From positions 2,585,501 to 2,649,500 of the forward strand of contig NC_063171.1 in NCBI RefSeq assembly GCF_023159225.1: DNA of 64,000 nt, read 5' to 3'. The notes under the pieces are model-generated. The model searched no databases and was not told the origin of the DNA. It worked only from the letters and a program-made list of their open reading frames with translations. This DNA comes from Perognathus longimembris pacificus (lineage: Eukaryota > Chordata > Mammalia > Rodentia > Heteromyidae). This document shows, piece by piece, positions 21,951 through 31,348 of the stretch. The position numbers were made by a program, and so were the translations under genes. Positions within the stretch are counted from its first letter, which is position 1, and the number at the start of each line of letters is the position of its first letter.

Positions 21951-22489
21951 TGTTGGGATCCAGCCTTTGGACTTGACGGGGGAAGGGCATTGGAGAGAGA
22001 CGCCTCCTTTCCTCTCAGCCCTGGGGAATGTGGAAGCAGGCCACAATTCTCTGGGTCCGGAACCAGAAGAACCAGCTTTGCAACCAGCCCCCAACTTTCT
22101 CGCCAGCCCAGGCGCCCCCAGTCTCTCCCTGGTGTGGCACTTTCGAGTGACGTTAGCTCATGAGGGGGTCATATGACAAGCTCCCAGCCTATCAGCATCC
22201 TGGCCGATCGCCTTCTCTTCCTATCATTAGTCCTTGCCCCTGCCTTAATAAATCAGATTGCTCTTGAAGCTTCTCCAAGACCCGCATATGCCTGGCTTTC
22301 TTTACTGGTAAGGAGGTGGGCAAAGCGTTCTCCTCCAGCTGCGTGCACGTGAGGTCAGTGCTGGCTCCCCCGCCCCATCCTGGCCTTACCTGTGGGCTGG
22401 GTGACCAGGGGAGAGGGTGAAAAAGGGAGTTGTGAGAAGCGTAGCAGAGCCTTAGTCCCCGCGCCAGGGGAGGCGACCCAAGCCCAACA
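21951..22489 (+). mobile_element. Solo LTR flanked by AACGT
   Basis: The element starts TGTTGGG and ends CCCAACA, a perfect 7-bp terminal inverted repeat. AACGT flanks it on both sides (21946-21950 and 22490-22494); counting the terminal A, 6 bp (AAACGT) match. AATAAA lies at 22247-22252, and the sequence is far more GC-rich than its surroundings. No internal retroviral sequence remains, so it is a solo LTR left by recombination between two LTRs. Strand is set by the AATAAA. A 5-6 bp duplication and TGTTGGG start are compatible with a class II (ERVK-like) element, a tentative assignment. Confidence 0.85.
22247..22252 (+). promoter_or_regulatory. LTR polyadenylation signal
   Basis: AATAAA in the solo LTR 21951-22489, followed by a T-rich stretch about 50 bp on (TGGCTTTCTTTACTGG). 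It marks the R region and gives the LTR orientation. Confidence 0.55.
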
Positions 22490-22494
22490 AACGT

Positions 22495-23404
22495 GACTTG
22501 GTGGCATGTAACTATGGTTTTTAAAGAAATCTGATGGACCAGTGTTGAGGATTTTGACTCCTTCCACACCAATTACTCATTTACAAAGGTTGGACTTCAG
22601 ATCACTTGGACTTTTTGCAATCACAGTTTCACCTTTTCAAATATCATAAAATATTAACTAAGATTTTTTGCAAGGACAATATCTGAACTATGAATGGTAG
22701 GCTCCATTGATGGTCCAGAACACATTACAATACCACCAACATATTCAAAAGCACAATGGGCTATACAGTCACACTGAATAGTATAGCCAACAAGTCAAAA
22801 GGTTTTTCCCAGAACACTATGAAGCATAGTTCTATGTGGATTCTACTATAATTGGCTATAGGTATGTTCTAAAATATATTCAACTTTTAGAGTACTCACA
22901 GGATTTCCAAACAATGTAAAGCATACCTCAGAGCAAATGTAGACGATCCATAGTTTTACACTATCTGAGCCCCTCAGCAATTCTCTGAGTTTACTACTTG
23001 CCTTCTTTTTTAAACATACTGTCTAAAGCTACTGCTGAAATCAATGGGACTTTCATGGTTGGGTACTGGCTTAGTTGATTGTGTTGGGGAAAATGCGCAG
23101 AGCTGTGAATAGCAATTACTTCTGTGGCTCTATTAGTCTTGCACCAATGGTTCACTAACAGCATACACCATTAATTTAAAGTGGGCCCTGTATGAATGAT
23201 GGCAATTGATTTCTTTGCTTAATTTCTCTATAGCCAATGGCACATACTCTACAACAAACCCAAATTTAAAATTCCTCTGGAACTTTGGGTCAAATCTGGG
23301 GGAGGAGGGGTTGCATTTAATGTCACAACCCATTGAATAGTTTTTTGGGAATTTAGAATATTAAAATACAGCTAAGTGGACTGTTAGAATTTAGTTGTTT
23401 TAAA
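22495..23404. other. Unassigned DNA
   Basis: No coding region or repeat recognised. It has repeated 'CCAACAA/CACCAACA'-like words but no tandem structure. Confidence 0.35.
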
Positions 23405-23500
23405 AGGTAACAAGTTTGACAAGAAATATACTCACTACATTACGTATGTAACTGTAGCCCCTCTGTACATCGCCTTGACAATGAAAAAAATTTTTAAGCA
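23405..23500 (+). mobile_element. L1 3' end, about 95 bp
   Basis: Contains 'GGTAACAAGTTTGACAAGAAATATACTCAC...GTAACTGTAGCCCCTCTGTACATCGCCTTGACAATGAAAAAAA', the terminal block shared with the L1 ends at 42698, 48183, 58810 and 59616. It is a strongly 5'-truncated copy. Confidence 0.85.
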
Positions 23501-24095
23501 TTTCTGAAAATAGAAAATACACTCCACATATACATTTTCCTTTCAATTTGAGCCTAAAATCCATGCCACAGTGAGCTCCAATGTGTAGCACATTTCTAAG
23601 TAGGGAAACATTCAAAACGATAGTATACCACTAGTACTGAGTGAATGAATTAACTTGGATCTAGCCAGATATGTTTTACTGCCTTTTTTCTTAAGCTACA
23701 AAAAGATTGGTAATATCTTAAGTTTTTGAAGAGTGCATGCATATAAGAACTTCAATTTTCAGTTAATCCAACTGAATATATTTCTCAATATTGTTTATAA
23801 AAATGTGTTGATGCTTAAATCCTGAACTTGGGATTCCTTAATTCAAATTTTGATTCATTCCATTACAAAAACCATCATCTTGGAAATGTCATTTTCTACT
23901 TCTAAAAGTCTATCAAGGTGATAATTTCATATGTATAATGTTAGGAACTAAAATTTACACATATATTACATATAATACATATACACTGAATATAATGTAT
24001 ATATAACACATATTATAATATATGCCATATATGGTATATTATCTATTATATATGACACATATTATTTATTTTATGTGCCATGGATAATATATGTG
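23501..24095. repeat. Unassigned DNA with AT-rich palindromic block 23941-24090
   Basis: The first 440 bp are unassigned. 23941-24090 is almost pure A/T with repeated ATATAT and CATATATGG-type inverted words that could form hairpins. Confidence 0.6.
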
Positions 24096-24330
24096 TTCTA
24101 GCTAGGCATCAGTGGCTCATGCCTATGATCCTAGCTATTCAAGAGAATAATATCTGTCTTTTTGAAGTCAGCCTAGGCAGAAAAATCCATGAGACTCCAT
24201 CTCCAAAATAACCAAAAATACTGGGCTGGAGACATGGCTCAAGTGGTGAAGCATGAGCCATAAATGAGAAAGCTGAGTATGAGGCTCTGAGTTTAAACTC
24301 TGGCCCTGACAAGAAATAAAATAAAATTAT
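24096..24330 (+). mobile_element. B1-Geo SINE
   Basis: The B1-like half starts 'TAGCTAGGCATCAGTGGCTCATGCC', then 'GATCCTAGCTATTCAAGAG', 'CAGCCTAGGCAGAAAAATCCATGAG'. The Geo half carries 'CATGGCTCAAGTGGTGAAGC' and 'TGAGTTTAAACTCTGGCCC', with an A-rich tail. Diverged but nearly complete. Confidence 0.8.
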
Positions 24331-24498
24331 TGTATATTGCTTCAAAGGGCATTAGTAAGCCTCAAATAAGAAGACTCAGCTTTCCAAATCATACTAATAA
24401 GATGATAAACAGCAGAAACAAGTATATCCCCAAGATATGTGGTTTCTGTTTTTGGGGGGTTTTATTTTGAGATGCCAACCCACCATTGTGCTTTTTTT

Positions 24499-24500
<2 letters not shown>

Positions 24501-24557
<57 letters not shown>

Positions 24558-24575
24558 CCTATCTACCCATTTATT
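24501..24575. repeat. (TATC)n tetranucleotide microsatellite
   Basis: About 14 near-perfect copies of ATCT, then degenerate CTACC/TTTATT units that run into the A-tail end of the adjacent minus-strand SINE. The array is direct and spacer-free, so it is not a CRISPR. Confidence 0.95.
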
Positions 24576-24579
24576 TATT

Positions 24580-24820
24580 TTGCCCATCTCAGGGTTTAAA
24601 CTCTAGGCCTGGGTGCTATCCCTGAGCCTTTGTGTGCTCAAGGCTAGAGCTCTACCACTTGAGCCACAGCAACAGTTACAGCTTTTTCTGAGTAATTTGT
24701 TGGTGATAAGAGTCTCAATTACTTTCCTGCCTGGTCTGGATTTGAACTACAATCCTCAGATCTCAGCCTCCTGAGTAGCTAGGGTGACAGGTGTGTGCCA
24801 CTAGCACCTGGCCACTGTAC
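24580..24820 (-). mobile_element. B1-Geo SINE
   Basis: Reverse-strand dimer. Geo half: 'CAGGGTTTAAACTCTAGGCC...GCTCAAGGCTAGAGCTCTACC', 'CTTGAGCCACAGCAAC'. Linker: 'TTGGTGATAAGAGTCTCAATTAC'. B1 half ends 'GCCTCCTGAGTAGCTAGGGTGACAGG'. The (TATC)n array sits at its tail. Confidence 0.85.
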
Positions 24821-27107
24821 ACTGTTAAATAACCAAAGCTATGTAGTCCTGAGTGTAACATGGTGGAGTGAATAAAACCAGGCCTGCATGACTGGGCTGA
24901 GCCGCCAGGACAAGGCTCACCTCACTGAAGCAGGTCTTAGATAATAAGTTTACTCCACTATCCATGCCAAGGTATAGATGTCAAAAAGAGGCATATTCTG
25001 CCTTGAGTAGTATTTTGTCAAAATTTTCCTCTTTTCTTTCTAATACCTAGAAGTATTTGCTCAGGATTGGAAGCATTGTATCTACAAATGTGACTGAAAT
25101 GTTAGTTAAAATCATTGCTTTGGGTACTCTAGTACTCTTGTCCCAAACATAGATGTTTACATCTCATCTCAAACTCCAAATATGTGAATCAAACAAACCC
25201 ATTTTTCACTTAGACACATTGGTCTTCTATGCACTGTGCCACATGCCTCAAATTCCAGAACTGAGAAGACTGAGACAAGAAAATGGAGAGTTTGTTAGCC
25301 TTCATTATATTACGAATCTTTGTCTCAGAAAAAAATTAAACATCAAAGATTTTCTTTATTTTATATAAACATTTTCAATAATTCAGAAAATTTTCTATGA
25401 AAGTATGTGATCCTAAAACAAAATATATTAACTCATATATTTTGTTCATTATTAGTAAATGGTCTAGATGCAGATATTCAAATAAACCCAGGTTACAATT
25501 TCATATATCGATAAAGATATATTGTATTCATAAACTGCTTGATTAAATGGCAACTCCTTTATACAACTACTTAAAAATAATAATTTTCAAAATTTTAAAT
25601 GTTGAAAAAACTTTACCTGTCTCCTAAAAACCAAACATGCACAAGAATAGATTACACATCTAATATAACCTTGTATTTGAAAAGGAGATGAGAAATGAAG
25701 ACATAGAACTAATAGGACATAATACACACAAATCAACTTCTCACTACAATAGAGGAAGCCTGCGGAAGAAGTTGTGCACCATGCTTCTAAAGGCCAAACA
25801 GCACTATATTGAGAGATGTAATTAACAGGTGAGACCATTCCTATTCTCTGCTAAGGGCAGCAAAGGATAATTTAGTAGTATAGACTATAATGACATGCAT
25901 GACTGGCCAACTCATGCTAAATATAAAAATTAGACCCTTAAATCTAATTCTCAGGCTCACAGGTAACAAATAGAGTTCCTGAGAAAAGAAGCAACATGTT
26001 CTAACACACAGGAAAAACAATTAGATTGGCAGCTTAACCAGCTGTGAATACTACAGAGGAAGAAAAACTAATTCAATCAATATCCTACAGTGCTACAGGC
26101 CCTGAACCTGAACCACAGAGGAGAATTTTGTGTTGTTTTATGACTTATATATCCTATAACTGAAGGAGTAGTGAGGTAAGATACGTACATACTAATATGC
26201 ATATTATTACACACATTTAAATGATCTAAAAAATAAACAGGTGCATATTTTGGAGACAAAAGTGAAATAAAATTATGTATGACTCAAGAAAGCATGACAC
26301 AATATTACCTGTAAGTAACTAAATATTTATAATTTATTTTTGCAAAAGCAAAAATTTTTGGCCAGATGTAGAGTGGCTAAAACCAAATGGGAGCCTATAA
26401 AATACAATACATAAACATTATAAGGGCCCTGAGCAATATTCTTACCCCATGGCTTGGGTAGTGGTTTGCATTGCATTTATATTTCATAATTTTTTAATAT
26501 TACCACATATAATAAAGCAAGTTGCTCACAAAATCCCAGCCATAATTATTTCGTGTCTAGGCCCTGCACTATGCTAAAATATGCCTGAAGTAGTCAGGAT
26601 GCTGGAAACATGCCAGCAAAGATTTCTGGATCATAAGAACAAGATAAACATATAGGTGTGATAAATTTCTCTGTTTCACATCTTAGATCATGGCCTGAGA
26701 CCAAGTATGAAAATAAACTCACACTAAGACTATTTTTTTAAAAAAATAAGTAATTAACAGACACTACCATTTTAAATGAATTACTAATAGAGTTGGAGGT
26801 AAATACTAGGATTTATGCCCAAACACAATCCTTTTCTTCTAATGAAAAAAGAAAATGAAAAAGAAAATGGTATGATTTCCTTAACTCAATCAAATCAGCT
26901 CCACTTACATCCAGGGAAGCACTGGCCAAGTGCTGGTCAAGATATTTACTTAGCAACTCACTCACAACTTGAGTCCCTTTCACCTATGAAGAAAGGTTCA
27001 TAAGTAAGTGCATGTGTCTATACACAGGCAAGAGACAGTCTTTGCTCCATAAAAGATTGGGCATATAAAAAAGATCTGTGTATCCAGTATTTAAAATTGA
27101 TTGTTCG
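24821..27107. other. Unassigned AT-rich DNA
   Basis: About 2.3 kb with no supported gene. 25232-25345 vaguely resembles a decayed B1 SINE with a 'GAGACAAG..AAAATGG' core, but too weakly to call. Confidence 0.35.
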
Positions 27108-27215
27108 AAAGTAGAGCTGTGGCTCAAGTAGTAGAACTCCAGCCTTGAGTGCAAAAGCTAAAGGAGAGGGCCCAAACCCTGACTTCAAGTTCAGGTACTG
27201 GCATACAATTTGGAT
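27108..27215 (+). mobile_element. Geo SINE monomer
   Basis: 'GAGCTGTGGCTCAAGTAGTAGAACTCC', 'CCTTGAGTGCAAAAGC', 'CTGACTTCAAGTTCAGGTACTGGC' match the Geo monomer. No left monomer is recognisable. Confidence 0.75.
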
Positions 27216-27851
27216 AAATATTGTCTAGCAATGAAACACAAAACGTTTCAGATAGAAATTTGTATTATACATTTAAAAATCTCAATTTGTAAATATTCTC
27301 TTCTAACCTAAACTAAAAAATGGCTAAAAGAAATAACAAATGTTTTTTATTGAAGGCACTGACATAGACATTCATTTTAAGTGAAAAATTGTGCCCACAG
27401 CGAATATTTAGGAATTAATTTGATTTCTTTTAGACTGTGAGTTTCCAACGTGACATCAATTTGACTGTCTTAAATTCATGACCACAAAATGGAATAAATA
27501 TTGTGTGAGGAGTTCCAGACTTTGCTGTTTATAGATTATGTGATGCAATTCATTTTCAATGTTTTAGATGTTTGTCTTAGGAATTCTCACCATCCTTTTA
27601 TTTCTGCCTTATCACTTTAATCACAGAATCATTAAAAATGGCTCATTACCAGGGACCAGATGACTCTGAAAAGTACATATTTGCTTATTAAAAACATTCC
27701 CCCTCTTTGGGTAAAATTTATCATAGGAAAGAAGTTTTAGAACAATGTTAAATAAAAAGTTTTTCCCTGAAAACGTATTACAGGAAGATGGAAACAGATT
27801 TAAGGGGAAAATTAAGAGTAAATCAGTATTGTTCATTGTTTAAAAGATCAT
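27216..27851. other. Unassigned AT-rich DNA
   Basis: Nothing recognised apart from scattered short open frames without family resemblance. Confidence 0.35.
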
Positions 27852-28050
27852 TTGCATCTACTCAAGAGTTTGAGACATGAAAATCAAGCCAGCCTAAGCA
27901 GGAAAATCTATGAGAGTCTCATCTCCAATTAACCACCAAAAAGACAAAAGTGGGGCTGTGATGAAAGTGGTAGAACAAAAAAGCTCAGGGACAGTACCCA
28001 GGCTGTAAATTCAAGCCCCAGGACTGGCACAGAAAACAAGAAAATCAGTA
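27852..28050 (+). mobile_element. B1-Geo SINE, 5'-truncated
   Basis: Starts within the B1 half ('CTACTCAAGAGTTTGAGAC'), then 'AAGCCAGCCTAAGCAGGAAAATC', the linker 'TCATCTCCAATTAACCACC' and the Geo half with 'AAGCTCAGGGACAGTACCCAGG' and 'TTCAAGCCCCAGGACTGGC', then an A-rich tail. Confidence 0.85.
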
Positions 28051-28769
28051 ACCAGGGAGTTCAGGAACCACCAGTTCATGAACACTTCAGCCCAGGAAGC
28101 CTTTCCTTTTTACAAATTTCATGCTCTAGTTAAGCACAGTTACATTTATTGTATGCACTGTAATAGGGAAATTATAGTAGACACCCTGATCTAATACAGC
28201 CAGAAATCACAGCAGCCTGACACAAATCTCAAAGGCCTAACATAACTGTGGTTTCTATTCTTGTAATTCCTAAACACTTTCCCTGCTTGGTAGCATCTCT
28301 CTGCTGGCCATGACTTAGCAACTCAGCAATTCCACCCACTTGGAATCAATAAAGAATCTTGACAAACAGTAGCCATATGCACACAAGTTTTGATTTAAGA
28401 AAATACATTTCAGGAAAACTCAAGACCTTAGCACTTATCCAGCTGATGTCAGAAGACCCCTTCTGGTCCTGAGATTGTTTACAAAAACAAAAAGGAATCC
28501 GAAAATTGTGGTATGGAATTGTGAGAAAAGTCATCTTTTCTATCAAGCTGGGGTGCTTAATAATTCCTGCTTTGGACAGGTGGCTTGTTCTTGATTATTT
28601 ATTCAGTTAAGACAATATCTGCAAGAACATAGCAGAGGATATGAGTAATTAAGACAGCTTACCCTTTTCAAACTACCCACTCATGAGCAGATTGTGAATT
28701 TTAGCTCAGCCAGTTTGAGCAAAGGGGCAGGGCCTGCTGCATTAGTGATTAAATAAATAAATAAGTGAA
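28051..28769. other. Unassigned DNA
   Basis: No gene or repeat recognised. The minus-strand frame at 28346-28546 has no recognisable content. Confidence 0.35.
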
Positions 28770-28969
28770 AGCATGGTATCAGTGTCTCATGCCTGTAATC
28801 TTAGCTACTCAGGGGGCTAAGATCTTAGTTTTATGATTTTTTTTTTTTTTTTCCGGAGCCGGGGACCGAACCCGGGGCCTCGCGCTCGCTTCCGCTGAGC
28901 CAGATCCCCAGCTCCCGGGGCTGAGATCTTAAAATCTCAGAATTTGAGGATTTGAGAGTCAATGAAACT

Positions 28970-28971
<2 letters not shown>
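28770..28971 (+). mobile_element. B1-Geo SINE, left part (host of two insertions)
   Basis: B1-like head: 'GCATGGTATCAGTGTCTCATGCC', 'TAATCTTAGCTACTCAGG'. It is broken by an ID-like insertion (28828-28916), resumes with 'AAAATCTCAGAATTTGAGGA', and is broken again at about 28971 by a minus-strand B1-Geo. The rest continues at 29249. Confidence 0.7.
28828..28916 (-). mobile_element. Young ID-like SINE, CpG-rich
   Basis: Read in reverse: a tRNA-Ala-like body of about 64 nt with A-box TGGCTCAGCGG and B-box GGTTCGGTCC, closely resembling rodent ID/BC1, then a 16-nt A-tail (T-run at 28837-28852). A near-perfect 15-bp duplication flanks it (GGGGCTAAGATCTTA 28813-28827; GGGGCTGAGATCTTA 28917-28931). 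Eight CpGs survive in the body, which is unusual in neutral mammalian DNA and suggests a recent insertion. Both pol III promoter boxes look intact. It differs from the IDL half of IDL-Geo. Confidence 0.88.
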
Positions 28972-29015
<44 letters not shown>

Positions 29016-29024
29016 TGTGTGTGT
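28972..29024. repeat. (GT)n microsatellite
   Basis: About 26 GT units. It sits where the A-tail of the adjacent minus-strand SINE would be, so it probably grew from that tail. Confidence 0.97.
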
Positions 29025-29248
29025 CAGTTGTGGGGCTTGAACTCTGAGCCTGGACACTGTCCCTGAGCTCTTCAGCTCAAAGCTAGTACTCTACCACTTG
29101 AGCCATAGTGCCACTTCCATTTGCTTGGTGGTTAACTGGAGTTAAGAGTCTCAGAGATTTTCCTGACCCTACTGGCTTTGAACCTCAATCTTAATATCTC
29201 AGCCTCTTGAGTAGCCAGGATGACAGGCTGAGCCAATGCTGGGCTTCT
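29025..29248 (-). mobile_element. B1-Geo SINE inserted in another B1-Geo
   Basis: Geo half: 'GGGGCTTGAACTCTGAGCCTGG', 'CTCTACCACTTGAGCCATAG'. Linker: 'GGTGGTTAACTGGAGTTAAGAG'. B1 half ends 'TGAGTAGCCAGGATGACAGG'. It splits the plus-strand copy that starts at 28770. Confidence 0.85.
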
Positions 29249-29385
29249 ATGAGATTCTTATCTCTAATTCAACACCTCAAAAGCTGAATGTGGAGCTTCA
29301 AGAGGTAGAGCACTAGCCTTGAGCAACAAAGCTCAAAGACAGTGCCAAAGTCCTGAGTTTAAGGACTAGAACCAATATGCGCAAT

Positions 29386-29426
<41 letters not shown>
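29249..29426 (+). mobile_element. B1-Geo right part with (CA)n tail
   Basis: Continuation of the SINE from 28971: 'ATGAGATTCTTATCTCTAATTC', then Geo sequence 'GAGGTAGAGCACTAGCC', 'AGCTCAAAGACAGTGCC', 'CCTGAGTTTAAGGACTAG'. It ends in a (CA)n run at 29386-29426 in place of a plain A-tail. Confidence 0.8.
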
Positions 29427-29428
<2 letters not shown>

Positions 29429-29643
29429 AGCAGCCTACCTACTCTATGTGCTTGCTTGCCAGATTTGAGGCTGATGGCTCACCCTTCTGCAGAAATTCAC
29501 TTTGCCTTGCCAAGTTCCTTTGGAGTTGATGTTATTCCTGTGTAACATCCTAAGCCCTATCTATTTGCAAAGCAAATTAGAGAACAAAATCACAGTTCTG
29601 TAGTCTCTGGCACACCAGAAACACATAGTAAAATTATAGATAG

Positions 29644-29660
29644 CACACATACACACACAT

Positions 29661-29715
<55 letters not shown>
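29644..29715. repeat. (CA)n microsatellite
   Basis: About 30 CA units with minor TG interruptions at the left end. The Cys-Val frame on the minus strand through it is spurious. Confidence 0.97.
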
Positions 29716-29717
<2 letters not shown>

Positions 29718-30088
29718 GAAAAAATGTTAAGTATGGGTTTTATAGACCAGAAGCATGCTACATAGAATCTAACAAATTCCAATTTGTGACTCATGTAATG
29801 AAGGGGACAAACATGAGATGTACTTGGCAACACCACTGAAATGGTGTAGAATTAAGCCATGACACTTTAATGTTGATGAAGCATATATTTTTTTTTCACA
29901 AGAGTAGAGATCTCTCAAGATAAATATATGTGACTAAGAGCCACCATCAAAGTGAAAAGCATTCCCTTTCCCAATAGTATCATGGTGACAGATTCTCATG
30001 ACCCTTGGAAATAATTGTGAAATATCATTCAAAAGATGGTTTTCTGAGAAGGGAGGAATTCATCAATGACAGAATTCCCAAGGCACTG
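29716..30088. other. Unassigned DNA
   Basis: No gene or repeat recognised between the (CA)n array and the next SINE. Confidence 0.35.
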
Positions 30089-30104
30089 ACAAAACCCAAA
30101 ATGT

Positions 30105-30330
30105 GGGCTGGGAATATGGCCTAGTGGCAAGAGAGCTCACCTCGTATACATGAAGCCCTGGGTTCGATTCTCCAGCACCACATATCTAGAAAATGGCCAG
30201 AAGTGGCGCTGTGGCTCAAGTGGTAGAGTGCTAGCCTTGAGCAAAAAGAAGCCAGGAACAGTGCTCAGGCCCTGAGTCCAAGCCCCAGGACTGGCCAAAA
30301 AAAAAAAGAAAGAAAGAAAGAAAAGAAAAT
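30105..30330 (+). mobile_element. IDL-Geo dimeric SINE with 16-bp target duplication
   Basis: Left monomer (IDL): 'GGGCTGGGAATATGGCCTAGTG' and the B-box GGTTCGATTC. Right monomer (Geo): 'GGCCAGAAGTGGCGCTGTGGC' to 'CCAGGACTGGCC', then A/GAAA tail. The duplication ACAAAACCCAAAATGT (30089-30104) recurs at 30331-30346 with one change. It is a pol III-type retroposon needing L1 enzymes in trans. Confidence 0.92.
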
Positions 30331-30346
30331 ACAAAACTCAAAATGT

Positions 30347-31139
30347 TCAGATTCTACCATCAAGCTCCAAGTCAAGCTCTGCTGCCAAGTTCTGAGTTAT
30401 GGTACCTTGCATAGATTTGAAGATATTACAGATTTTAGACAGAAAAACACCAATACATGTTAGAACAACAATTTATTTTCAAACATTCCTAGAAAAATTA
30501 ACAATACTGACTCCTCATTATTACCTTTAACCTGTGACAATTGTTCATCACTTTACTTACTTTATAACTGTTCATCTGATGCCAACTATGAGTCAAGCAG
30601 TGCTTGATCTTAAAAAGACAGCATTTGAAAACAAGCAAAGACTTCAAACTAATAACTCTATCTTCATAGAACAGAAATCTTGGTTGGGGAGATAGATGAC
30701 TAACTATTTCCATGAATATAAGATATAAATCAGTGCCAGTCCTAGGGGGAAACCACACAGAAGTGGAGAACATGCTGTGGAGGTGGGGAAGCAAGATTTT
30801 CAAGTGCTTGCTTCCTGTGTAAGAGTGGGAGGAAAAGTCAAACTGGGCTACCCACTGAGAGTTGAAAACAAAAGTGTTGACTGTGACCTGGGAAGCTTCT
30901 ATCAGCTACTTTGGGTATTTCTGTCTTTATCCTACCAGCAGTAGGAGGATCTGTATCTTATGAAGTCTACTCTGATTCAGGATTCACTGGGTTGCAGGAA
31001 GTCAACATTTGCAAGGGTATGGAAAACCACATGGAGTTCTACTGCTTGCTTCCTAGCAATCCTTGGGCACTAGGGCTTCCCAAACTGTCAACTAAATCTG
31101 ATTATGCAAATTAAGTATTTATAAACTTTTAAAACTCAA
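30347..31139. other. Unassigned DNA
   Basis: No gene recognised. A MIR- or L2-like ancient repeat may be present around 30570-30800, but the match is too weak to call. Confidence 0.35.
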
Positions 31140-31348
31140 GGGCTGGGGATATGGCCTAATGGCAAGAGTGCTTGCCTCGTATACATGAGGCCCTGGGTTC
31201 GATTCCCCAGCAACACATATACAGAAAATGGCCAGAAGGGGCGCTGTGGCTCAAGTGGCAGAGTGCTAGCCTTGAGCAAAAAGAAGCCAGGGACAGTGCT
31301 CAGGCCCTGAGTCCAAGCCCCAGGACTGGCCAAAAAAAAAAAAAAAAA
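31140..31348 (+). mobile_element. IDL-Geo dimeric SINE
   Basis: Full-length copy close to the inferred consensus, with B-box GGTTCGATTCC near 31197-31207, Geo monomer from about 31228 and an A17 tail. No convincing target duplication is visible. Confidence 0.92.

Noticed and set aside
22192..22572. A 126-codon minus-strand frame
   Set aside because: Antisense through the solo LTR and its flank; no domain seen.
24501..24575. CRISPR-like regular repeat
   Set aside because: Contiguous tetranucleotide microsatellite without spacers in a mammalian genome.
29561..29836. Cys-Val repeat protein on the minus strand
   Set aside because: Direct translation of the (CA)n microsatellite.
31140..31215. 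tRNA gene based on A and B boxes
   Set aside because: The boxes belong to the ID-like half of a SINE with A-tail and many relatives in the window; no proper acceptor stem or anticodon arm is intact.
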